A stretch of 64,000 bases of DNA from Armillaria gallica (GCA_037576215.1 JBANDB010000003.1:6510001-6574000), one strand, 5' to 3'; shown: positions 1 through 12,573, counted from the first letter of the stretch. Made by a program: numbers and translations. The notes: generated by a model from the sequence alone, not told the origin.

Positions 1-1388
1 CGATAAAGATAGTAGTGACTTTGACTCCGATGATTAGTGCTTGGATAAGGACGTTACGTATGACTGACTTCAAAGTACTTATACGTGTTATTTCATTCTC
101 ATTTTCTCGTAGCATGCTCGTCACGCGTCAAGAGCCAGTATACTTAGTGCCAAGTTGTTGGCCGGCAATTTAACATATCGAATCAATTACGCGTGTATCA
201 AGGTCATAAGCAGCTATGTCATCATATAGGCTTCCTGCTCGCTGGTTTTCAGAATGTGAGTTCTTCAGTTTTCAGTTACTACGAGAAACGTAGAATTCGC
301 TCGTAGGATTGCACGCTATGCCATTCGATGTAGGATAAGTTCATTGACGCCAAGGCAGAAAGCGCGTGCTTGGTCATTTTCTTTTGGTTGAAATTCGACT
401 GATGTGTAACCGGGGATACCGGTTATCTACCGGATGTAGCCGGATGACTTAGATAGGTAGCTACGTTTCCTTCTCTTTAGCTTATCACCACCTGTATCGT
501 CTTGATCTTTTTATAGAGCTCGTCCCTCGCCCTTTGTGTGACTTGAGTCCGTTAGTGTTGCCCTGTGGCTACGGGCTTCCATGATGCCTCTTACTCCATA
601 GCTGGTATCCTTGCCTGGAGTGTCTAGCCGTGATCTACCTCTGCGTGACACCTTCGCTGTTCAATTCCAGATTCGTTGATCTCTTTACTGCACCTATAAA
701 CGCCCTCGAGGTCCTTACAGCGCAGCCATCCCCCGTTTGTGGCAGCCAAACACAGAGAGGCGCGCTTGTCATGAGAAAAAGCAAGGTTTGGTCAATCAAT
801 CCACGGGCTGTTTCAGCTACTCAGGATGAAATGAACATATTGGAGTCTGACTTCTTATCGCATCGGTCCTTCTGAACTAAGTTATTCGGGATAAGAGTCG
901 ACTGGACCGGCGCTCGATTGAATTGACAACGAAGGTGCCAGTGAGTTTTGTCATGAGCTAGCTATCTGCTATTTATTTGCTAATATTTTGTCTGTAGACA
1001 GTAAGTAGAAATATCAGGGAACAATGTTGCAGCCCAGGGAGCAAAAAAAATCCATCCCAGAAAGACGATCAGTGGCTCCTTTTGTGGCCGCTTCCACTCA
1101 AAGCTGCACCTCTGCACTAGGTACGCACAACCACACACGACCATGTACCCACCATAACTCAACACCGATAGAATACAATCCCTCTCCCAAGACCACCAGT
1201 AATACCGATACCATGACGAATGATTAGCTACCAATTAGTGTTACAAAGCGCAAGATATAAGCATAGGCCCCATAGGGGCCAGGGCCTTAGGTTACTTAAA
1301 ACACGATATGATCATCATGTGGCTGTCACTGCCAAGAAACACATCCTTCTCTTTGCAAGAGGAACCGAAGCTATAGTATTTGCGGGGC
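1..1388. other. No supportable gene
   Basis: I see no gene here. Short open frames exist on both strands, for example a minus-strand frame at about 980-1234 with a hydrophobic stretch, but none has a convincing start, partner exons or a recognisable motif. The segment 402-440 contains several CCGG-centred short palindromes of unknown meaning. Confidence 0.5.
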
Positions 1389-1390
1389 TT

Positions 1391-1870
1391 AGAATGGTAG
1401 ACTCTTCTCTTTCAGGACAAGGTTTGACGCGAAATTACAGCAGGCTCTTGAGAAAACACTAGAATCAAAGTTTTTGATATGGTTCCTGGAGAAAATCCTA
1501 CCAATCGATCATTTTGTGATGGTGGCAATAGAACTCACGGGTGCCGAAGCTTAGAATGGTAGACTCTTCCTTTTCAGGATAAGGTTTGACACGAAATTAC
1601 AGCAGGCTCTTGAGAAAACACAGAAATCAAAATTTTGATATGGTTCCTGGGGAAAATCCTACCAATCGATCATTTTGTGATGGTGGCAATAGAACTCACG
1701 GGTGCCGAAGCTTAGAATGGTAGACTCTTCCTTTTCAGGATAAGGTTTGACACGAAATTACAGCAGGCTCTTGAGAAAACACAGAAATCAAAATTTTGAT
1801 ATGGTTCCTGGGGAAAATCCTACCAATCGATCATTTTGTGATGGTGGCAATAGAACTCACAGGTGCCGAG
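1391..1870. repeat. Tandem repeat, three units of 161-162 bp
   Basis: Three head-to-tail copies begin at 1391, 1553 and 1714, each starting AGAATGGTAGACTCTTC and ending near GTGCCGA. Copies 2 and 3 are almost identical, while copy 1 has a few substitutions and one extra base. No open frame runs through the units. The array stops about 110 bp before the start codon of the first caspase gene and may lie in its promoter. The second caspase gene at 6620 does not have it. Confidence 0.93.
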
Positions 1871-1879
1871 AGCTACTCG

Positions 1880-4800
1880 CCCGACGTCAAAATACTACAG
1901 TATAAAATGTTTGCACCTAACACTTTTCTCTTTCGTTACGATCACCTCCATCGATTCCAGTCGCTATTTCTCTTCTGAGATGCTACCAAATTGTGCGTCC
2001 TCTGGCCCTCAAGGTCCTCAGCACTGCCACAAGGCACGTGCTTTCGACGGATCGACCACCGGAGTCCCAGTCTGTCCTTAGTGCCAGTTCATCCTCTTCA
2101 TCTAAGCTCTGACTCGTCGTTCCGTTTTGGCTAGGCTGACGATGTCATATTATCGGAATTGAAACCAACCCTCAAACAAATATGCCTGCTGGAGGCGTTT
2201 AAGTTGGAGGTAGCAGAGCAACTAGGGATGTCTGGGGATGTGGATGATGTTTCATTCGAGACCAAAGCATCGCGCTGCAATGGTGCCATTTTATCGATTT
2301 TGGGGAACATTCATCGCCTCCACCTCCAATACAATCAAGCTCAAGACAATCTTCAAGCTAAATCAGAAGTCTGTCCATCCCTCCAAGGTGTCAGTCGCAA
2401 CCACAATAATTGTATTCGGTACTGATTGGTAGCATTTTAGTCTAGATTTTACGCTGTCCTCATCGGGATCGACGAGTATGCATCCTATCCGCTGCAAGGT
2501 TGTGTATCAGATGTACGATTGATGGAACAGTATTTGACTGAGGACCTCGGTGTACCCCACAATCGAATCCAGCTGCTTCTTGGATCCAAGGAGCATACGT
2601 CCCCAGGAGATCCGATGAACCCTTCACGTGCCAACATCATCGGCGCGCTTCTTAGCATCATTGACAACTCCGAGATCTTGTGCGGCGACAACATCGTCAT
2701 CTTCTACTCCGGTCACGGCTCATCCTACCCATTCCAAAGGGAAGGTGATGAGCTCAAACATATCGAAGCACTCTGCCCCATCGATCGCGACACCATCGGT
2801 GTTGATGGCAAACTAGTCCCCGACATCAGCGACCGAGAACTCAACACCATTCTAACCCAAATCTCTCTGGCCAAGGGCAACTGCATCACCGTCATTCTTG
2901 ATTGTTGTTTCTCGGGTGGTGCCACCCGAGGCGCGAAAGCGCGAAGGTCTTCTCCAACGGCGCATACGTCGGTTCAGGACATGCTCCGGGCAGGGGACAG
3001 GATCCTGAAGGATTATCCTGACTATCGATCCATTTTTTCGAATGAATGGGTCGCAGATACGGATTCCCACATCGTCCTGGCGGCCTGCAAGGCTCATCAG
3101 TTGGCAATGTCGAAAGCGGTAGAAGGGGAAGACCGGGGGGAGGAGCATATTGGAATTTTTACGGACTCGCTTGTGCGGGTCCTCCGGTCCAACTGCACGC
3201 GAGAGACGACATACACTGATCTCGTTCGTTACTTGGATCAGACGCCTCACCAGACGCCCGTCGTTGCTGGAAGACGTAAGGACGCCCGTATCTGGTATCA
3301 GGGATGAAGTAAATGGGACATTCGCTTCATCATAGATTGTAATCTTTTTGATCCTATTTCTCAACTCTGCTTTGCCTGCGCTTTCCTTTGCTTTTTACAT
3401 GTTTTTCAGCACATTGATCTAGACAGTGTGAAAATAATTACAATTTTAGTTGTATCACCTTGATATCTCTTCATTCATTCCTTAAACGTACCCCATGACA
3501 GCCCTCGGAAGAATCGGCGCAGATGCTTAAGCGACTGCTTCATCAACGTCAAAGCAGCTATAAGTAGCGGTCATTGACCGGCAATTTCCGGCACATCTAT
3601 GATTTTACTTTTTGGCGCTACGAGCGACCTCTGGACTCCTTCAACCTCCTTACATGGCAAAATTGTTTGATGCTTCGACTAGTAATATCGAATAAACCCT
3701 CCGACCGCAAATATATGACTGAGGTTGCACAGGCGCCGTATACTCGTCAAGATGGCAAATGGTGCGTCCTTGGCCATGTCTTTTCCTTTAGCTAAAATCT
3801 GATTAGGGCTTGTAGGTTCAACAGAACGCATATATCTATACGAATACGATAAAGCCTGGCTCAGAGTCGCATTATCGTGCACCCCACCTGCCCGCTATCG
3901 GCTGGAGGAGCGTCGCCACCTCACCAATGTTCACCCAAGCCTTTATGCATATGTCGACACGCGAAGGTTCTACCTGATTCCCGAATATGTCGGACCGGCT
4001 GTCACCAATCACACACCTGGCGCGGGTTCTAAGGCGACAGAGCTCCTTCCAAGATTCTGAGTGATTCCTCATACCCGACCGCAGACGCACCTGTTCAGGC
4101 ATTGAGCGGAATGCTGGACATGGGTGGAACTGATACAGCAAGGCTTGGGTACTGATAAAAATGGCGACTGGGAGAGTTGGGTTTCCGGTGAGAGCACAGC
4201 GAGGTGTAAATCACCAATTCAGCCCGGCTGAAAGTTCTCCTTGGTAAGCGATTCATTCGACGATTTACTCGTTTCTCATATGCACGCTCAGACTTGGGAT
4301 TTCTTCAATGATTCGCAGACGACCGTGCACGCTCAATGGGCTCTCTATGCGTGCTTCGTATTGCCCCTTTGGTGCATGGCTATCCAATGATGCTGAGCGT
4401 AAGAGCTTTTCACTAAACGAGGCTCGAGGTCTGAATTGACAGGTTGATACCGCAGAACGCGCTCGATATACGTCGTCCAACCTGAATTCTCTCCAAGAGA
4501 TAGCATGCAAACCTGTTGACGCACGGCACTACACAGAAGGTATGTTAATTGCTTTCCAGGTTCATGTTCGTGAGTCCTTACACCCCATTCGCTAGGCTCC
4601 TATAAAAATATCATTCTCCTCAAATGCGATAATTCTTCCGTTGCCATAGTCCGTATTCCTTCATATATCATCGGGAACGCGCACTTATCACGTCTGACGG
4701 AGTCGCCACTATGCATCTCGTTCGCGAGGAGCTCGATAGCCATTATACCCCCAAAAGTACTTGCCCGGAACATCCCTCCGGCGAATTCGGTTGCCTTGCT

Positions 4801-5165
4801 CTTTCTCAGTCTGGAAATTCTCCCAAACCCAACTCTTCAGTCCACATCATGGGCGATCGTACAACCTATATCATGTCGGCCTGCGGTATTAATTCGGCCT
4901 TTCCAGATCGGGAGATTGTACTTCAGGGAGGATGTCAGCCCCGAGCTACAGAACCGACCATTATATTTGGGCGACGAAGAAAACCAGCTTCCAAGTGCAC
5001 AGAACTACCGAATTGGACCCATGGTTGACACGTGGTGATGGCGGGGGAGCGAAAGGGTATACAAGCCGATTGTGCGACGCGGTCCCTGTGCGTGAACATC
5101 CAACTGGTTCCATTTGAATTCCTCGTTCGCCTTCGTATACCACCACATCAATGTTTCGACACCAA
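1880..5165. repeat. Segmental duplication, copy 1
   Basis: This segment carries caspase gene 1 (1980-3307) and about 1.8 kb of downstream DNA. It is colinear with 6530-9810, and blocks of matching sequence can be followed from the promoter through the gene to around 5165. The downstream part (3480-5165) has only short frames broken by stops on both strands, so it probably held a gene that decayed before or after the duplication. I cannot name that gene. The matching frames at 4265-4510 and 8856-9143 (minus) are shadows and are not annotated. Confidence 0.85.
1980..3307 (+). CDS. Caspase-like (peptidase C14) protein, copy 1
   Basis: Three exons are read as 1980-2069, 2135-2389 and 2441-3307, giving 403 residues. 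Both introns (65 and 51 bp) fall between codons and match those of the paralogue at 6620. Residues from about 116 form a caspase-fold domain. The catalytic histidine lies in SGHG (about His207) and the catalytic cysteine in DCCFSGG (about Cys271), so the dyad is complete. The N-terminal 115 residues contain a short Pro/His/Cys-rich start and a helical segment without a known domain. Family members cleave after basic residues if metacaspase-like, but substrate specificity cannot be read here. The role (programmed death, protein quality control or self-recognition) is inference. The start codon is chosen because the same ATG is conserved in the copy at 6620. Confidence 0.85.
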
Positions 5166-5381
5166 GGACGTCCCAGAAATACACTGTAGCGTAGCTCTGA
5201 AGACTACTCGTTATTATTACCCATCAGCGCCGCCAGGATGAATAATCCTTCACCTATTTCATCGACCAGCAGAGCGTCAAACGTCACTTGGTTCTGTCTG
5301 GCATGAGTGACGAAAACTACTACGACTAGATATTTTTCTTTTAGGAAACAGTTGATCTGCTCGATCATCGCCTCTTCCACG

Positions 5382-6160
5382 ATGTCCTCGCCAGTTTCAG
5401 CCCCGCCAAACATTCTCGCCGACATTTTCTATGAAATCCTTCTCCAATCCAACGACCAAGACACCCAACTGCCGTCCAGTCTCACGAAGCTTCCGAAGCG
5501 CGGTTGAGCACGTTGTTGCAGTCAAGTAGCTGAGACAAACATTAATTCACGTACATTCCGTTGGAGGTGAGCTGACTTCCTCTTCAATGCGCTTCCGCTT
5601 ACCTTGATTTCATCTTCTAGGAGAACAAAATGGATCCAGCCATACGAAATTCGAGTTCTCCCAACTCGATCTCACTGATTCGTCCCGCGCAGTATACAGC
5701 CACGGAGAATTCAACGAACACCATCGGGAGGGTATCTGACATTGTTTAAAAACGGTGCTCGAAGCCAGCCTTTCTCTCGATCGCGAATGGTCAAAAATCC
5801 TCATCGAAGTTCAACTTCATATGAACGATACAATCTTACCAGACTTCCGGTACGGCTTTGACCCACAATCAAACCTCTTCGAGATTAGCTTTAACTGGCA
5901 AGGAATGTACAGCCATTTTTCCTGAGAGAAGAGAGAAGTGGCGAAGAAGATCAACGTCGCGGCAAGTGTTTTTTCGTAACTGTTTCTAGGTTGACGACTG
6001 ACCAAAATGATACCGCCAGAATGGCATTGTGCAGGAGCAATGGGGAGACCGCAAGAAGTATTCGGAAATGTGTGGATTATTCTAGTTAAATAAGATAAGT
6101 GTCCGTAGGGCTACCTGCGAGAGGATTCGGCGTAACGTGCTAAACGATCATGAAGGAGGA
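5382..6160 (+). pseudogene. Decayed F-box-like gene
   Basis: The sequence follows the intact gene at 19443-20459 exon by exon. The start region encodes an F-box-like stretch (IFYEILL). The SRSF/AVEHV segment follows only after a frameshift near 5480. A GTGAGC..CTAG intron-like gap ends at about 5620, and a segment equivalent to NLFEIS.NW.GMYSHF lies at about 5865-5925 and is followed at once by a stop. The last trace, RIRRNVL, is at about 6120-6150. The combination of frameshift, premature stops and a missing acidic tail makes a functional product very unlikely. It sits between the two copies of the caspase duplication and is not itself duplicated there. Confidence 0.8.
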
Positions 6161-6529
6161 AAGTGATGAGCGGCGAATCCGGAAATGTCGTATTCGACAA
6201 CGACAAAAAGTAGAATGCGCCCTGCCTTAAGTGTCATGTAGTAGAAGTAATGCCTATTCAAGTTTTGGATATATCAGAGAAGAGTCGTAGGAGCAAATGA
6301 GCCCTGAGGAATAGCACAAAGACAAACGAAGGGAATGACGGGTAAGTAAGCCTCGGACCGGTTCGACCGGTGGCAGGTAAGTTCGTTGGCAAAATATAGG
6401 TACTGCACTTGCTTGCCGCAAATTGAACATGTCTATGGTACTTTGGTGTAGTCTGTGATACTTCTGGGACTGGGGAGAAGAACTTAAAGATGTTGGCCGC
6501 CCTCCGTGGGAAAGCCGCCATGCAGGTAT

Positions 6530-9500
6530 GCGTCGCAATACTATACAGTATGAAATGATTGCTCCTCGGCCTTTTCTCTTACATTACGCACCTCCGTTGA
6601 TTCCAGTTGCTATTTCCCGATGCTCCCAACTTACTGTGCGCCCTCTGGCCATCAGGGGCACTACCACCCTCAGCACTGCCACATGGCACGTGCGTTCGCC
6701 GAATCGGCCGGCGGAGTCCGAGTCTGTCCTTTCTTCCTCTAAACTCTGACTCATCGTTTTGTTTTGGCTAGGATGCCGATGCAATATCATTGGAATTGGA
6801 ACCAATTGCCGAAGAAATACGCCCGCTGGAAGAGTTTGAGTCGGCGGTAGCAGAAGAACTGGAGATGTCCAGTGGGAAGGATGTCGACGAGATTGCAGTT
6901 TTCCTCAAGACCAAAGCGCTGCGCAAGGGAGACTATTCACGGAAACTGGGGAGACTCCATCACCTCCGCCTTGAATACAATCGTGCTCAAGATAGACTTC
7001 CAGTTGAAGTGGAAGTCTGTCCATTCCTCCCAGGGGTCAGTCGCAACCATAGTAATTGTATTCGGTACTGATCAGTTGTATTTTAGTCTCCATTCCCTGT
7101 CGACGGCCCTAGATTCTACGCTGTCCTTATTGGCATCAACGAGTATGCATCCTATACATCCTATCCGCTGCAAGGTTGTGTATCGGATGTACGATTGATG
7201 GAACAGTATTTAACTGAGGACCTCGGTATACCCCGCAATCGCATCCAGCTTCTTCTTGGATCCAAGGAGCATACGTCCCCAGGAGATCTGATATACCCTT
7301 CACGCGCACACATCATCGACACGCTTGTCAGTATCATTCACAACTCCGAGATCTTGTACGGTGACAACATCATCATCTATTACTCCGGACACGGCTCATA
7401 CTACCTATCCGAAGAGCAGGGTGATGAGACCGAATATGTCGAAGCACTCTGCCCCATCGATCGCGATATCTTTGGCGACGATGGCAAACCTATCCCTGAC
7501 ATCAGCGACCGAGAGCTCAACACCATCTTAACCCAGATCTCTCGATTCAAGGGCCATCGCATCACCGTCATTCTTGATTGCTGTCACTCGGGTGGTGTCA
7601 GCCGAGGTCTACCTGAGTCGGGAGCGCGAACCTCTTCTCCAACGAAGTGGGCGACGCTTAAGGATATGCTCCTTGCTGGGGACAAGAAATTGAGGGGTTA
7701 TCCTGACTATCGATCCATTTTATCGAAGGACTGGTACCCAGATATGGGTTCCCACGTGGTCCTGGCGGCCTGCAAGGCTTATCAGTTTGCGAAGCCGAAA
7801 ATGGTGGAAGGGAGAGACGGGTCGAAGGGGTATATTGGAATATTCACGGACTCGCTTGTGCGGGTACTCCGGTCTGGCTACTGCACGGGAGAGACGACAT
7901 ACGTTGATCTCGTTCATCACTTGGATCAGACACTTCACCAGACGCCAGTCGTTGCTGGAGAACACAGGAACGCCCGTATCTGGTATCAGGAATGAAGTTA
8001 TAGGTTATTTACTTCATTAAATTGTAATCTTTTTAGTCCTTCGTTTTGCTTTGCCTGTGCTTTCCTTTGCTTCCATTTGTTTTTTCTGTACAACACTGAT
8101 GTAGACGAAGAGAATCACAGTTGTTCTTCATTGATTAACAATCATTCCTTGAACGTGCTCCATGACAGCCCTCGAAAGAATCGCCGTTGACCGGCAATTT
8201 CCGGCATATCTATTATTTTACTCATTCGCTACGAATGACCTCTGGACTCCTTCGACCTCCTTCCACGGCAAAAGTTTTTGGTGTTTTGACTAGTAATACC
8301 AAATAAACCTCCACTACAAAGACACGACTGAGGTTGCAAGCGACACAGGCGCCGTATATCCGTCAAGACGGCAAATGGTACGTCCTTGGCCATGTCTTTT
8401 CCTTTAGCTAAAATCTGATTAGGACTCGTAGGTTCAGCAGAACGCATACATCTATCCGAATATGATAACACCTGGCTCAGAGTCGCATTATCGTGCACCT
8501 CAACCTGCCCGCTCGCCTGCTCTATCGGTCGTCGCTACCTCACCAATGTCCACCAAGTTTCTATGTCGACACGCGAAGGTGCTACCCGAAGATGTCGGGC
8601 CGGCTTTCGCCAATCACACACACCTGGTGGCTGGTGCAGGCTCTAAGGCGGCAGAGCTCCTTCCAAGATCCTGCTCCGACGCGTCAGAGCTCAGTGATTC
8701 CTCATACCCGACCGCAGACGCATCTGTTTAGGCATGGGCAGAATGCTAGGCATGGGTGGAACCGATACAGCAAGACTTGGGCACTAATAGAAATGGCGAC
8801 TCGGAGAGTTGGGTTTCCCGTCGGCGCTGAGAGCACAGCGAGGTGTAAATGGCCTTCAAATTCGACCCGGTTGAAAGTTCTCCTTGGTAAGTGATTCATT
8901 TGGACGGGTTTGCTCGTTTCTCATATGCACGCTCAGACTTGCGAATTCTTCAACGGTTCGCAGACAACCGTGTACGCTCAAGGGGCTCTCGATGCGTGCT
9001 TCGTACAGCCTATTTGGTACATAGCTATTCAATGACGCTGAACGTAAGAGCTTTTTACTATACGAGGCTCGAAGTTTGAACTGACAGGCTGATATCCAGA
9101 ACGAGCCGCTCGACATATGTCGTTCAAGGTGAATTCTCTCCAAGAAATAACATACAAATCTGTTGACGCTCGGAACTGCACAGAAGGTATGTTAACTGCT
9201 TTCCAAGTTCATGTTCGTGATCCCTTACACCCCATTCGCTAGGCTCCTATAATAATAACATTCTCCTTGAATGCGATAATTCTTCCGGTGCCATAGCCCG
9301 TATTCCTTCATCCGTCATCGGGAACGCGCACTTTTCACGTCCGACAGAGTCGCTACTATGCATCTCGTTCGCGAGGGGCTCGATAACCAGAATACCCCAA
9401 AAGTATTTGCCCGGAACGCATCTCTGTCGAATTCGGTTGCCTCGCCCTTTCTCACTCTGGAATATCTCCAACCCCATCCCTCCAGTCCACATCAAAGGCG

Positions 9501-9810
9501 AACAAACAGGTTATGCCATGTCGGCCTGCAGTATCTATTCGCCCAACAGATCGGGAGCTTGTACTTCAAGGAGGATGTCAACCCCGAGCTACAGAATCGA
9601 CCATTATATTTGGGCGACGAGGAAAACCAGTTTCCAAGTGCACAGAACTACCGAATTGAACCTATAGTTGACATGGGGTGGTGGCGGGGTAACGAAAGGA
9701 TATTCAAGCCGATCGTGCGATGCGGTCCCTGTGCGTGAACATCCAACTGGTTCCATCAGATTCCCTCGTTCGCCTTCGTATATCACCACCTTGAGGCATT
9801 GACACCAATT
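6530..9810. repeat. Segmental duplication, copy 2
   Basis: This is the partner of 1880-5165 in direct orientation. It carries caspase gene 2 and the same decayed downstream DNA. Differences between the copies are spread along the whole length, including small insertions of a few codons in the gene, so the duplication is not recent. Copy-specific sequence begins after about 9810. Confidence 0.85.
6620..7995 (+). CDS. Caspase-like (peptidase C14) protein, copy 2
   Basis: The exons are 6620-6721, 6772-7035 and 7087-7995, encoding 424 residues. All junctions fall between codons, and the introns are 50 and 51 bp. The domain starts at about residue 123. The catalytic histidine is in SGHG (about His224) and the cysteine in DCCHSGG (about Cys288), so it should be active if the fold is intact. 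Compared with copy 1 it has extra codons in the N-terminal part and before the domain core, and a different loop after the GHG motif. The N-terminal segment 35-122 is charged and probably helical, without a recognised adaptor domain. The gene lies 3.3 kb downstream of copy 1 in the same orientation. A short family expansion by tandem duplication is the simplest explanation. Confidence 0.86.
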
Positions 9811-10673
9811 CATGTTGCTCGCTCCACCCAGCACGACGTTCGCGAAATTCATCGATTCCTCGAGAAATATATAGCCGTTGCTCCTCGTCTAGCTCCCGTT
9901 ATAACCTCCCCTTCTCGCCCACCTTGACATGAACACGTCAAACGCGCTCATCGAGAGCCCAGAGAAACCAGCGATCAAGACTGGCGGAGTGCTTGATTCT
10001 CGCTCCCAGCTTCAATATCAGTAATACCAACGGTGTCTTCGAGCTTGGCTCTGAAGGATGCGTACCGCCTCTTCATCGACCAGCGCCCTCAGACGAGGAG
10101 GAATACCCCCGGCAACGCCACAAGTTGCTATCCGATATCGGTTCCAGCTAGCGAAGCTCGTCCCCATCTACGTTGCTAAATGGCGACATTGTCATCAGGA
10201 AGTTAGGAGCGGCCTACCTCTCGATGCTGGGCTGACGGACTCCCAGAGCTCCAGGGCGCCCCCATCCGCATTTCTGATTCTCGTACTATCTGGATGAGCC
10301 GTGATGAGGACACAAGGCGTGGCCGAGAATCCGGCGGACCATGTGGTCAAGGAGGGGGGTATTGGATAGGGTTGACGACAGCGATGGAGGTTGCGGCGAA
10401 ACAGTGAGGGGCTGTTTCCCTTTCGATATGGGTCCTGGTCCCTACTTTTTTATGCCGCTCTTCAGATTGGCTAATAGCGGCAGTTCATGAGGATTGCCTT
10501 GGAATACATACGTCACGGACTGTCCTCGTATGAGCTCGCTTTCTGTTTACTATGGTTTTAGGAAGCACTTAGTATGGAATATTGATACGTATAAGCCAAA
10601 GTGACAATGTCATTATGAAGATCGAATGGGCTATGCTCTAAGCAAGAATAATTTCAAGCAATGTTAATAACTT
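9811..10673. other. No supportable gene
   Basis: The stretch has only short open frames; a plus-strand frame at 10058-10297 has no supporting motif or splice partner. It forms the transition from the caspase duplication to the tRNA-like cluster. Confidence 0.5.
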
Positions 10674-10746
10674 CGTCTCCAGGATTCGAACCTGCTGCCA
10701 TTGCATGCCTATGAATGCATGTTAATAAGTACTAGGCTACGAGATG
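10674..10746 (-). ncRNA. tRNA-like element 1 (CAT-type loop)
   Basis: On the minus strand a box A (TAGCCTAGTAC) and a box B (GGTTCGAATCC) are 36 nt apart, close to a real tRNA. The ends CATCTC and GAGACG can pair in five of six positions. A 5-bp hairpin CATGC/GCATG carries an 8-nt loop containing CAT, as in a tRNA-Met anticodon loop. The T-stem is only 4 bp, the D-arm does not pair well, and no T-run is obvious downstream. It is either a diverged tRNA or a pseudogene. Flanking sequence and box A are shared with the element at 13005. Confidence 0.5.
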
Positions 10747-11016
10747 TGATAGAAAAGCACATCGTGAAGGGCGTGGAGGTTGATTGGGGATAGACCTAGG
10801 AGATCAGCGTTCACAGCTGTGCGTCTTGTTGAGCCAACGTGTATAGCTGAAGGTTCAGAAGTCCAGGTTTCAACATAGGCAAAGACTCAAATTAAAAACC
10901 AAAACTACACAGACAGGTGAGTGGACGTGGAGTCTGGACTTCGCAATCATCTAGGATGATAGATATACGAATTCGGAATCATCGAACGGCAAAAAGTTAA
11001 CGTTAAAAGTGAAAAC

Positions 11017-11448
11017 TAGGGTTGCGCACGAAACCCTAGGTTTTGATACACTAGGATTTCGGACCGGTAAGTTACCGGTTAGTTACTGGTAATTTACCTC
11101 TGCCCGCTGGAGGGGTTTTCGTCGAGGTAACTTACCTGTCATGTGATGACATTTGAGCAGCAATATCAGTACTATATTCAATCCTATTGTAGTTATATTT
11201 CATTTACAGTCAAAAACACATCTATGTAGCAATTTTCGATGAATCACACTTCAGGAGAAAAAAATTTGTGTAAAAGAATACGACAATGAAGATGCTGCGA
11301 AATTTTTGCAAATGACGCGCGTCGGGCATGTGATTATGCACGTGATAGGGTAAGTAACGGTAAATTACCGTATCAAAACACCCCCCTTGGAGAGGGCTCG
11401 GTAAAAAACGGTATGTTACCCCCCCTGGAGGTTTCGTGCGCAACCCTA
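11017..11448. mobile_element. hAT-type MITE, copy A
   Basis: The terminal inverted repeats start TAGGGTTGCGCACGAAACC at the left and end with its complement at the right. The element is flanked by a perfect 8-bp target duplication GTGAAAAC at 11009-11016 and 11449-11456. The 432-bp interior has no transposase frame and is rich in short GGTAA/TTACC motifs. The TAGGG terminus and 8-bp duplication are characteristic of the hAT superfamily. It must depend on a transposase encoded elsewhere. It lies 48 bp from the 3' end of the tRNA-Ser gene at 11496. Confidence 0.9.
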
Positions 11449-11495
11449 GTGAAAACCGAACGTGCGAAAAAGCCAGTATTAATCAAGGAAAGGAA

Positions 11496-11599
11496 CGACA
11501 CCAGCAGGATTTGAACCTGCGCACTCAGAGAGTAACAGATCAATTCCACATACGCGTGGAGATTCTAATCTGTCGCCTTAACCACTTGGCTATAGTGCC
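11496..11599 (-). tRNA. tRNA-Ser(AGA) with intron, copy 1
   Basis: A class II cloverleaf can be drawn: a 7-bp acceptor GGCACTA/TGGTGTC with two G-U pairs, a discriminator G, a D-arm with AAGTGGTTAAGGC, an anticodon stem ACAGA/TCTGT, the loop anticodon AGA, a long variable arm and a T-arm GCAGG..CCTGC. An intron of about 22 nt follows the base after the anticodon, the standard position 37/38. Box A TAGCCAAGTGG and box B GGTTCAAATCC are intact, and a T5 terminator lies just downstream (AAAAA at about 11467 on the plus strand). This looks functional. Confidence 0.92.
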
Positions 11600-12348
11600 G
11601 TAAAGCTAGCTCTATGAGCACTATATACCATTTGGCCATCCACGCGCACTGACAGCTAGTATTCCACTAACCCGAAGGCGGAAACGGTGCTATTTTGTGG
11701 CTCGAGGGCAACAGGTCACCAGCGTGGATTCGGAGCATGAACATTTGAACCCATTCAATTTGCGCTTCCCGTTTCAGACCCAAGGCTGGCAGTGTATCAA
11801 CATCATACCGAGACCTCCTTCTCGTTAGGTACATGTAAACGCCATCTGGTTCCTACTCTGTACGGGGCGTGCACCTTTCCGAAGCATAGCAAACCTACGG
11901 GTTTGTCGGTGAAGGTGTCTAGTTGTCCTGGGTATGGTGTCAGTCTTCGATGTGGATCTTCGTTGAAAAATTAGATAATGAGATGTGTTCTCATTCCCTA
12001 GCAGACAGACATTCGGCCGCCTTCTGTGCGTCCAGCATATACTGTATGGAACTCGTTACACGGCCGTCTTGCAGGAGGAAAACCCCGAGCTTTTCCTTAG
12101 CATCTCGGCCGCTCCATAAATTAATACATAAGGATAACCCCTTGTTCTCGGATTCGATATCCGGCCGTACTGAGTCGAAATAGAATCGAAGCAAACGCTA
12201 CAGACACATCACTTTTACCATCGGTATCGCTGTTGCAATGTTGAAACTTCTTCACCTTCACCATCAATATATATTGCAAACCCATCGGATCGAGAAATCA
12301 AGTTTTTGTCGTGCAAAATCTGTAATACCCCTCTCGCATCGCAAATCC

Positions 12349-12404
12349 CAACCCCAGGACTTGAACCTGGTGCGTCCATGTAGTACATACTTGGTCATGG
12401 GTTG
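12349..12404 (-). ncRNA. Compact tRNA-like element 3
   Basis: Only 56 nt separate the pairing ends CAACCC and GGGTTG. Between them are a box A-like TGACCAAGTAT and a T-arm CAGG-TTCAAGT-CCTG. About 18 nt lie between the boxes, against roughly 32 nt in an ordinary tRNA, so no anticodon arm fits. A run of four T lies downstream. The role is unknown. Confidence 0.45.
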
Positions 12405-12573
12405 ACAGAATGAACGTTCAACTAGCGAGGGTAATCGATGCTCTGTATTCCTTTTGATGCCGGTTCTATTATGTATGGATGAGAAAGAAAGCGCTTGCTC
12501 GATATCACCCGTTGAATAAGCATTGACGGGGGTTACAGCGATTGAAGTCAAAAAGACATGTGATAGAGCGAAT

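Noticed and set aside
980..1234. Minus-strand frame with a hydrophobic segment
   Set aside because: It has no supporting splice sites, start context or family match; chance frames of this size are common here.
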